Positions 8,427 to 13,957 of a stretch of DNA of 13,957 bases are shown one piece after another. The stretch is taken from positions 1 to 13,957 of the forward strand of contig DHIR01000208.1 in the NCBI GenBank assembly GCA_002403905.1, written 5' to 3'. The notes under the pieces were generated by a model. It saw only the letters and a program-made list of their open reading frames with translations. It was not told the origin of the DNA and did not search any database. The position numbers were made by a program, and so were the translations under genes. The stretch is from Mucilaginibacter sp. UBA4741 (GTDB lineage Bacteria > Bacteroidota > Bacteroidia > Sphingobacteriales > Sphingobacteriaceae). Every line of letters begins with the position of its first letter. Positions within the stretch are counted from its first letter, which is position 1.

Positions 8427-11400
8427 TTAAAAGCCAGCATTAACACCAAAAGTCATCATACGTGTCACCGGATATCCTAACGGGTCATTATTTTCCGGAT
8501 CCAGGTGTCCCATGCGTAGATGGTCCCAGGTATACAGATTTTGTCCGCTCAGGTAAACTCTCAGTTTCTGTACCCCTATATATTTAAGTGCTTTGCCAGG
8601 AAGTGTATAAGCTAACGCTACATTCTTTAACCGAATAAAGGAACGGTCCATAATAAAGAAATCATTAGCTACGTGGTTGGTGGTACTGTGTGTGCTCAAT
8701 TCCGGATAGGTAATTTTATCACCGTTGGCATATCGCTCCGCGGTCCAGGCATTCCTTTGATAGTCGAAATAGGTTCCCTGGCCAATATATTCATACACAC
8801 CCTGCTGTGAATAAGTGCTAGAATATTTTCCTACACCCTGAAAAAATGTAGTCAACTCAAAAGCACGATATTTTACTGACAGTTGAAGGCCATAAGTAAC
8901 ACTCGGTATACTAGAATAACCGATGGGGGCAAGATCCTTATTATTAATAACTCCGTCTCCGTTAAGATCGACATATTTAAAATCGCCAACGCGGGGAGAA
9001 CCAAAACCGTAGGTAGTTTTAGCAAGGTAACTATCCAGCTCTTTTTGTGAATTAAAATACCCGTTGCCATTGCTATAGTCAATTTTGTAACCCCATTGTT
9101 GGCCCAGTGAAAAACCGGTAGTTCTGTATCTGTAAGCATAGCTGTCATCACTGATGGGTTCATCTATAAATTTCACTATGTTATGATTATAGGCGTAGTT
9201 GCCTTTGAACGAAAAGGAGAGATCCCTTGTCAAAAGCTTGTTATAGGCCAAAGAAATTTCATAACCTTGATTATCGACCCTTCCGAGATTTGCCTTCGGG
9301 ATATTGCTGAGAGGCACCCCTTGAAATACAGGAACACTACCACGGGATATCAGGATATCAGATCTGTTCTCGATAAAATAATCAAAAGTAGCATCCAGGT
9401 TTTTAAACAATTGAAGATCTGCTCCATAATTCTGTTTTCTAGCTTTTTCCCAGGTAATGTTAGGGTTTCCTAATAGGCCCTGGTTTACCCCCTGGCCGTT
9501 GCCTAAACTTGACAAGGGGCCTGCTCCCAATTGGATATTACTTTGATAAAGAAAGCGGGCAGCTCCAATTTGGTCGTTTCCAACTATGCCATAAGAAGCT
9601 CTTAGTTTAAGACTGGTTAAAATGTCGCTATTTTTTAGAAATTGCTCGTTACTGATCACCCAGCCTACAGATGCAGCAGGAAAAAAGCCATAACGGTTAC
9701 CTGGTGCAAACTGTTCAGAGCCGTTATAGCCCATATCTATTTCTGCAAGATACCTGTTGTCAAACCCGTAGGTAAATCGGCCAGCTGCACCTAATACATT
9801 ATAAGGAATTTCTCCAGCGGTGGTTTCCCAATAGTCGCGTTGTCCAAGTATCATCGCCCCTACATCATGTTTGCCACCAAAGTTGCGATTGTAATTTATG
9901 GCGCTCTGAATATTGATTTTGTATCTTGAATCGTCAGCTTTTGTTAATGATAACAATGTTTCATTCCCGCGTTTAACTGCATAGCTCAACTGATCTGTTG
10001 CTGCGTTTACATTGGCCAGATATAGTCTTTCTGATTTCCCGGCTTGCATTGCTGTTGTTGACCTGGAATCATAAGACATCATACCCCTAATACTCAAACC
10101 TTTGGTGACCGCTTTACCTAAATCCCAGTCCATCCCCAAAGATGTATTTAGATTTGACCTAACCTCATTGCGGTACCCCATTCGGTTCATTATTTCAAAT
10201 GCCGATCTGTCCAGGTAACCCGGATCCACTATTTGCCCTGGCGCCACACCAAAACCATCAATAGTTCTAGGGCCGGGAGTAATTGGAAGAATTGTTTGTG
10301 CCTGGTACAACACATCGCGCATCATCCAATTGGTATCTCCTCCGTAAAGCCAGGCAGCAGGCATATTAACCTGCTCAATGTAACTGGCAATGTTAAGGAA
10401 GGATTTAAATGACTTTGATATCTTGTAATCAAGATTAGACCTGAAGCTGAAACGGTTCATCCAGGAAGATGGATCGTAACCAAGCACAGAGGGTGATTCA
10501 GTATTTAAGTTGCCGCCCTGGTGTAAATAGTCGGCATTAATAAAATAGGAAACTTTAGATGTTCCACCGCTGGCATTTAAATCAACTTTTGTCTGAGGTG
10601 AATACTTTGATATATATTCACGATAATAATCATGATCCGGATACATATAATTCAGTATGCTAGCTTTCTGACTATAGTTCGGATCTTTAGGATCAAGGCC
10701 TGCCAGAGGATTTGCATATTTAGCCATGATAGCTGAGCTGAATGGTGGAGTAGCTATGCCATCATTTTTGGCTGCTTCATTTCTGAGTGCCATATAATCA
10801 AGCGAGTGAAGACGTTCCGGTTCCCTGGTGAATGATGAGGCACTTTGTTCAATGTTCACTGAAAGATCTGTTGCGCCTTCGGTACCGCGACGGGTAGTGA
10901 TCAGTATAACACCGTTTGCGCCCCTTACACCGAATACTGCCGTTGCCGAAGCATCTTTTAATACCGTTATGGATTCAACTTCATTCGCATCTATCGTTCG
11001 GATATTATCGCGCGGCACTCCGTCAATAAGGATCAACGGATTTTGGCCATTGGTAGTTGCGGCACCGCGTAGATACATTGTGGCGTCATCGCGGCCCGGC
11101 TGACCGCCGCCTGATTGAATAGATGTTAAACCCGGCAACCGCCCTGCCAGGGAATTTGCAATGCTGGCTGATGAACTTTGCAAGAGATCTTTCCTGCCCA
11201 CAGACGATATTGCACCTGTTACGGAAACTTTCTTTTGCTGACCATATGCTACAACAACAACCTCCTTGATATCCTGGGCAGATGGGGTTAACCGAACTTT
11301 GAGCTGAGTTTGATCTTTCACTTCTACTTTTTGCTTGCGGTAACCTATAAAATTGAAGATCAACACGGCTCCAGGATCTACCTTGATTGTGAATCGGCCG

Positions 11401-11603
11401 TTAAGGTCCGTTTGCATCCCATTGGGGGTTCCTTGCACCATCACGGTAACCCCAGGCAATGGTGTTGCATCAAGCGAATCAACCACTATGCCGGTTATAC
11501 TCAAGCGGTTTTGAGCGGAAGCCGTAATGCACATACCGAGTATAAATATACTCAGCACACCATACTTCTTCCATAAATGAAATAGTAAAAATTCTTTCTT
11601 CAT
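8427..11603 (-). CDS. SusC/RagA-family TonB-dependent glycan transporter (SusC-A)
   Basis: This 1058-residue outer-membrane transporter is the first gene of the operon. Residues 1-31 are a signal peptide ending in ITASAQ. Residues about 34-107 form the carboxypeptidase-regulatory-like sandwich (LSITGIVVDSLDATPLPGVTV, NFIGYRKQKVEV). DIKEVVVVAYGQQKK at 111-125 matches the conserved TonB-interacting segment of SusC proteins and is much more canonical than in SusC-B. The plug spans about 145-240 and contains GRLPGL, NPLILIDGVP and SITVLKDASATAVFGVRGANGVILITTRRG-type sequence. The barrel continues to MMTFGVNAGF. A late DLNGDGVINNKD segment, with DYSNGNGYFNSQ before it, is shared with SusC-B (DLNNDHIIDERD, DYSNGNGFFNSQ), which supports a tandem-duplication origin of the SusC/SusD pairs. 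No second start is needed; the ATG at 11603 directly precedes the signal peptide. Confidence 0.97.
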   Translation of the reverse strand: MKKEFLLFHLWKKYGVLSIFILGMCITASAQNRLSITGIVVDSLDATPLPGVTVMVQGTPNGMQTDLNGRFTIKVDPGAVLIFNFIGYRKQKVEVKDQTQLKVRLTPSAQDIKEVVVVAYGQQKKVSVTGAISSVGRKDLLQSSSASIANSLAGRLPGLTSIQSGGGQPGRDDATMYLRGAATTNGQNPLILIDGVPRDNIRTIDANEVESITVLKDASATAVFGVRGANGVILITTRRGTEGATDLSVNIEQSASSFTREPERLHSLDYMALRNEAAKNDGIATPPFSSAIMAKYANPLAGLDPKDPNYSQKASILNYMYPDHDYYREYISKYSPQTKVDLNASGGTSKVSYFINADYLHQGGNLNTESPSVLGYDPSSWMNRFSFRSNLDYKISKSFKSFLNIASYIEQVNMPAAWLYGGDTNWMMRDVLYQAQTILPITPGPRTIDGFGVAPGQIVDPGYLDRSAFEIMNRMGYRNEVRSNLNTSLGMDWDLGKAVTKGLSIRGMMSYDSRSTTAMQAGKSERLYLANVNAATDQLSYAVKRGNETLLSLTKADDSRYKINIQSAINYNRNFGGKHDVGAMILGQRDYWETTAGEIPYNVLGAAGRFTYGFDNRYLAEIDMGYNGSEQFAPGNRYGFFPAASVGWVISNEQFLKNSDILTSLKLRASYGIVGNDQIGAARFLYQSNIQLGAGPLSSLGNGQGVNQGLLGNPNITWEKARKQNYGADLQLFKNLDATFDYFIENRSDILISRGSVPVFQGVPLSNIPKANLGRVDNQGYEISLAYNKLLTRDLSFSFKGNYAYNHNIVKFIDEPISDDSYAYRYRTTGFSLGQQWGYKIDYSNGNGYFNSQKELDSYLAKTTYGFGSPRVGDFKYVDLNGDGVINNKDLAPIGYSSIPSVTYGLQLSVKYRAFELTTFFQGVGKYSSTYSQQGVYEYIGQGTYFDYQRNAWTAERYANGDKITYPELSTHSTTNHVANDFFIMDRSFIRLKNVALAYTLPGKALKYIGVQKLRVYLSGQNLYTWDHLRMGHLDPENNDPLGYPVTRMMTFGVNAGF

Positions 11604-11660
11604 AAAGTTAAAATTAGATTTCTCGACTGTTTATTCAATATTAGATACTCATCCAATTAA

Positions 11661-11674
11661 CCGCAACCTGCACT
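11661..11674. repeat. Copy 1 of a 14-bp direct repeat (CCGCAACCTGCACT)
   Basis: The same 14 bases recur at 12119-12132 in the same orientation. In both places the repeat follows a similar CCAA-containing stretch and is followed by one mismatch and then TTG, so the wider similarity spans about 25 bp. The copies sit on either side of the MITE-like element. Confidence 0.5.
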
Positions 11675-11796
11675 CTTGGAGGTTAATCGGCCATTGTTTA
11701 TTCTTTTCCCACAAATTCTGTAAATATTAGAAAGGCTTTTTGGCTGTTGAATCAACTTAACAATAAATATCCCAAGCTTATTAAGGAGCACTATAA

Positions 11797-11830
11797 CTTA
11801 TACGCCAATGTATATACATTGGCGTATAAG
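11797..11830. repeat. Perfect 34-bp palindrome, possible operator
   Basis: The 17-bp half-site CTTATACGCCAATGTAT is followed directly by its exact reverse complement, with no spacer. It lies about 195-225 bp upstream of the SusC-A start and 25 bp from the MITE-like element. Neither flank has a T-run, which argues against an intrinsic terminator. A binding site for a dimeric or tetrameric regulator is the simplest reading, though the distance from the gene is large. The regulator cannot be named from the sequence. Confidence 0.6.
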
Positions 11831-11855
11831 AAAGTTTAATAGAGCAAAAGAATAA

Positions 11856-12016
11856 GAGCCTGTTTAAATTTGATTAAAGTATTTTGTTATGGCAATTTTT
11901 AATTAGAAGTTTAGTTGTTTTTTTATCGAATTTAGAAAATTTTAGCCTTGAAATGGATGCCTATCTCGTTCAATATACGCTATAATATAATTGTGAAACA
12001 AAATTTAAACAGCCAC
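11856..12016. mobile_element. MITE-like element of 161 bp with terminal inverted repeats and TAA target duplication
   Basis: The left end reads GAGCCTGTTTAAATTT (11856-11871). The reverse complement of the right end reads GTGGCTGTTTAAATTT (12001-12016). They match at 14 of 16 positions, including 12 in a row. Directly outside both ends is TAA (11853-11855 and 12017-12019), which fits a 3-bp target-site duplication. The 129-bp interior is AT-rich and has no coding potential. Ends beginning with G and 3-bp duplications of the TNA type are known from IS5-family elements, notably the IS1031 group, so a parent IS of that family is plausible but unproven. The element lies at the upstream edge of the operon's control region, where it could alter or supply promoter activity. 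Confidence 0.65.
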
Positions 12017-12118
12017 TAAGTAATTTTTTTTCATCATGTTAATTTAGTTTATCGGTTTATAATTGTCCGCAGGGCGGACTGCTTGGTTTTAAACAATATT
12101 ATGCCTTCGTTCCAAATT

Positions 12119-12132
12119 CCGCAACCTGCACT
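12119..12132. repeat. Copy 2 of a 14-bp direct repeat (CCGCAACCTGCACT)
   Basis: This is identical to 11661-11674 and in the same orientation. On the minus strand this copy lies inside a roughly 60-codon open stretch that ends VQVAEFGTKA just before its stop. The first copy has no comparable open frame, so the similarity appears to be at DNA level rather than coding. Confidence 0.5.
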
Positions 12133-12606
12133 GTTGCCATCCACCAAGGATACACGAGCTCCCGTATAGCTAGCTTATGCAATGAAAAGATACTCGCGAC
12201 GATTGCCCCTTTCAACGAATTGAACCTGCCGCAGCGCTGATTGGACAGACCATTAATTTCAGGTTTCAATGAGAGAACTGTTTAATGTATCTCTTGGATT
12301 GATAAGCGTTTTTACCAAAATCGAAAAATATCACTGTTCGGCTTTTGGAGCATCAGCATTCTTAAATAATGTTGATCAGCATTGCCTTTAGGTGCGTCGG
12401 GGTCCTGAATTGGGAGCAACAGGGCATAACAGCGCCTTTACTATCTCCTATGATGAAATTATGCCGAAAAAGCTAAAGAGCTGGCTGAAAAGAAAGGTTT
12501 AAACTAACATAAAGTTAGATGATTTTAACTATAAACAAAAGAAAATAATGATTTTTTTACCTGTTCTTTTTACAATAAGGTCCAAACATTGCTCTATCCC
12601 ACAGAC

Positions 12607-12663
12607 ACAAGATTATACCTCATCCTCCCTCTGTTGCTTAAGGAGGGTAAGGTATAATCTTGT
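12607..12663. repeat. Long imperfect inverted repeat (hairpin), REP/MITE-like
   Basis: Arms at 12607-12630 and 12641-12663 surround a 10-base loop (12631-12640). The outer 14 bp pair perfectly (ACAAGATTATACCT against AGGTATAATCTTGT). The inner part (CCTCCCT against AGGAGGG, offset by one base) pairs with a few mismatches. No T-run follows on either strand, so this is not a classic intrinsic terminator. It stands alone in a gene-free region, which suits a short palindromic repetitive element or a remnant of one. Confidence 0.55.
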
Positions 12664-12821
12664 CTTCGGCCAGAAATTCCGCTAACTATAAAAATCAGTA
12701 AGTTTTTATTTACCTTTCATATGCAAATCAAAAGAGGAATCAGGCTCTGCTGTGGAGCAACCTGCCAGCAATATGATTTGCTGAATTGGATAAATGAGCC
12801 TCTTTAAAGAGTAATAGCCCA

Positions 12822-13012
12822 TCATAAGACAGGGTTAATATTTTGCAGGACACATTTGTTTATTAATATGTCGAACATTGATTTATTTCCTCTGTAATTA
12901 TATTTAAAAGTGAACTCATTTAAGTACGACTGCAAGTGCCTGATTGATACTTTGTGGTATTGTCCATAGATACCTCTTTTGAGTAATGTCCAAAAGCCTT
13001 CTATTTTGATAA
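12822..13012 (-). pseudogene. IS1595/ISXO2-type transposase, C-terminal remnant 1
   Basis: A minus-strand frame ending at 12822 encodes IEGFWTLLKRGIYGQYHKVS followed by RHLQSYLNEFTFKYNYRGN and FDILI. This matches the end of the DDE domain in IS1595-family (ISXO2-like) transposases, in which an EGFW...LKRG...YH.VS..HL..Y..EF..RYN pattern is conserved. The frame continues upstream to about 13082 (GTG start), but those roughly 26 residues (MANRRLTFAARKVSVRVRLR...) show no transposase similarity, so the homologous part seems to begin near 13005. The rest of the transposase, including its zinc-ribbon N-terminus and the other catalytic residues, is missing. It is a non-functional fragment and differs clearly from the remnant at 13252-13446, so the two come from different elements. 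Confidence 0.75.
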
Positions 13013-13251
13013 AAAATGACAACCGTAATCTTACCCGAACAGACACCTTGCGGGCTGCAAAAGTCAACCTTCGGTTTGCCACCTGATAACAAAAACAGAT
13101 TAGTCCATACTCTGCATTAGTGATTTCTATTATTTAACGACTGCTGATACATAGACGGTTTGGCACTTCATTACAAATCGTATTCTGTTCAATAATTTTT
13201 TAGCTATTTTTATAATGCCCTTGTTTTTATTCATCCTTTAGAATAAGGCGT

Positions 13252-13446
13252 TTAAATAATCCATGATTTTTGCAAAAAAATCGGTGGAGTAGCCAACATC
13301 GTTTTAACCAGATTATGAAACATGCTGTCCGGGTACTTGAGCCTGTTGAACCGGTAACAAAACTCATCTATATAGCTGTGCAGACGTGAGCAATGGTGAT
13401 GTATACCCCTTAGCCACGCTTTGAACATCATAATTTGTCTATGCAA
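13252..13446 (-). mobile_element. IS1595/ISXO2-type transposase, C-terminal remnant 2, fused in frame to GH105
   Basis: The last roughly 63 codons of the minus-strand frame read HRQIMMFKAWLRGIHHHCS, then HSYIDEFCYRFNR and MFHNLVKTMLATPP. The pattern K-x-WLRG-x-HH-x-CS...H-x-YIDEF-x-[FY]-RFNR is typical of the C-terminus of IS1595-family transposases of the ISXO2-like domain and is unlike any GH105 sequence. The apparent junction is between about 13441 and 13452, right after the GH105 motif WHASLLDPSS. Only the end of the transposase is present, so the element cannot move. No matching left or right terminal inverted repeats were identified around it. Confidence 0.7.
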
Positions 13447-13957
13447 GCTTGACGGATCAAGCAAACTGGCATGCCAGGTACCGTCAGCTTGTTGAAGTGA
13501 GGCTATTTTGTTACTCATTTCCTTGAATAAAGAAACCCACTTGTTACGCTCAGGATAATTAGCGGGCATATAACTTATTACTTCAGCCAAGCCACTCATT
13601 ACCCATCCATTACCTCTTGACCACATTACAGGCTCATCATTTTTTTCTTTTTTATTCAGAAATGATCCGTCGCGAAAATACAGGTGTTGATCAGGGTTGT
13701 ATAAATAGGCTGTGGTTTTCCACCATAATTTATTGCATAGATCCATATATTTAATCTCGCCTGTCACTTTTGCAAGATCAGCCAGTGGCGGCGGCCCCAT
13801 AAATAAGGCATCGCACCAGGCCCATTCCCTGTTAACTATACCACCGGTCTTCCATTCTAAAGATTCTGTGTGGGGTCGCTGTATAAGCGTATCAGCCAGC
13901 AATTTCAGATCCTTTATCATCACAGGATCATGGTATATCTGATACAGGCGGCAATAC
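13252..13957 (-). pseudogene. GH105 unsaturated glucuronyl hydrolase, truncated and ending in transposase sequence (5' end outside window)
   Basis: GH105 enzymes (YteR/YesR type) remove 4,5-unsaturated uronic acid from the non-reducing end of oligosaccharides released by pectate, rhamnogalacturonan or similar lyases. The frame is open to the right edge (YCRLYQIYHDPVMIKDLKLLADTL), so the gene begins outside the window; a GTG at 13923 is only an internal codon. Family motifs are clear: REWAWCDALFMGPPPLADLAKVTG, whose Asp in CDALFM is the position of the YteR catalytic acid/base Asp143, then PVMWSRGNGWVMSGLAEV, and finally DGTWHASLLDPSS. In intact enzymes that last motif is followed by a PE-SG-S-GF-YALAWG-like block and the last helices of the (alpha/alpha)6 barrel. 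Here it switches at about 13446 to an IS1595 transposase tail and stops at 13252. The missing GH105 end was not found downstream. Activity is unlikely. Confidence 0.82.

Larger units (their letters stand above)
11604..11855 (-). promoter_or_regulatory. Probable control region of the susCD operon
   Basis: These 252 bp separate the first operon gene from the MITE-like element and contain no gene. Because the operon genes behind it are packed within 15-41 bp, the main promoter should lie here. I searched the minus strand for the Bacteroidota sigma-A pattern (TTTG, then TAnnTTTG) and found only one-mismatch candidates, such as TTCTTTTG near 11845 and TAATTTTA close to the ATG, without a good upstream TTTG. 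The region holds the 34-bp palindrome and one copy of a 14-bp repeat. Placement of the promoter is inference. Confidence 0.4.
12017..12821. other. Intergenic region without a recognisable gene
   Basis: About 800 bp hold no convincing coding sequence on either strand. Frames are broken every few dozen codons, and the longest stretches (about 36 residues on the plus strand ending at 12502 and about 60 residues on the minus strand ending at 12099) lack recognisable family features. Visible structure is limited to a copy of the 14-bp repeat, the 57-bp hairpin and a 12-bp palindrome CTCTTTAAAGAG at 12800-12811. The decayed character fits with the mobile-element debris to its right. Confidence 0.6.

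Noticed and set aside
11797..11830. Intrinsic transcription terminator at the perfect palindrome
   Set aside because: There is no T-run after the stem on either strand, and the stem is AT-rich in its centre and outer ends.
11604..11855. Bacteroidota sigma-A promoter (TTTG with TAnnTTTG)
   Set aside because: Only one-mismatch -7 candidates were seen, and none had a properly spaced TTTG, so no position is claimed.
12099..12281. About 60-codon minus-strand open stretch ending VQVAEFGTKA
   Set aside because: It has no ATG and no family signature, and it overlaps the 14-bp repeat. It is more likely chance or repeat sequence than a gene.
12392..12502. 36-codon plus-strand frame (VRRGPELGATGHNSAF... 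to ...WLKRKV) that looks protein-like at its end
   Set aside because: It is very short, starts with GTG right after a stop, and I could not link it to any family. It may be a remnant of a gene end but is not supported enough to list.
1..13957. CRISPR arrays, tRNA or rRNA genes
   Set aside because: No regularly spaced repeats, no cloverleaf-like sequence with a CCA-type end and no rRNA-like conserved segments were seen.

Overview
The window looks like part of a Bacteroidota genome, most plausibly a Sphingobacteriaceae-type bacterium such as Mucilaginibacter or Pedobacter. The genus is an inference from protein style and AT-rich spacers; no marker gene is present. All convincing genes read right to left on the minus strand.

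The core is a polysaccharide utilization locus in one tight operon. In transcription order it holds SusC-A (11603-8427), SusD-A (8411-6522), SusC-B (6493-3365), SusD-B (3330-1567) and a secreted glycoside-hydrolase-like protein (1525 to the left edge, incomplete). Gaps are 15, 28, 34 and 41 bp. The two SusC/SusD pairs are recognisable paralogues, so the operon carries two outer-membrane glycan import complexes. The last gene combines a GH71/99-like catalytic region with a CBM9-like C-terminal domain. No HTCS, sigma/anti-sigma pair or other PUL regulator lies in the window.

Upstream of the operon, 11604-11855 is its probable control region. It contains a perfect 34-bp palindrome (11797-11830). 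Immediately beyond that is a 161-bp MITE-like element (11856-12016) with 16-bp imperfect terminal inverted repeats and a TAA duplication.

From about 12017 to 13450 the DNA is eroded mobile-element territory. It has no intact gene, a long imperfect hairpin (12607-12663), and two different C-terminal fragments of IS1595/ISXO2-type transposases (12822-13012 and 13252-13446). The second fragment is fused in frame to a GH105 unsaturated-glucuronyl hydrolase that enters from the right edge. That gene has lost its C-terminal part and is probably a pseudogene.

Functionally, the operon should bind and import an oligosaccharide, with the GH71/99-like protein acting on it outside the cytoplasm. The broken GH105 gene hints at pectin-like or other uronate-containing glycans nearby, but the mobile-element scar separates it from the operon, so the substrate of the SusCD pairs is undetermined. 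I found no clearly new system. The most unusual features are the GH105-transposase hybrid, the perfect palindrome and the MITE beside it.
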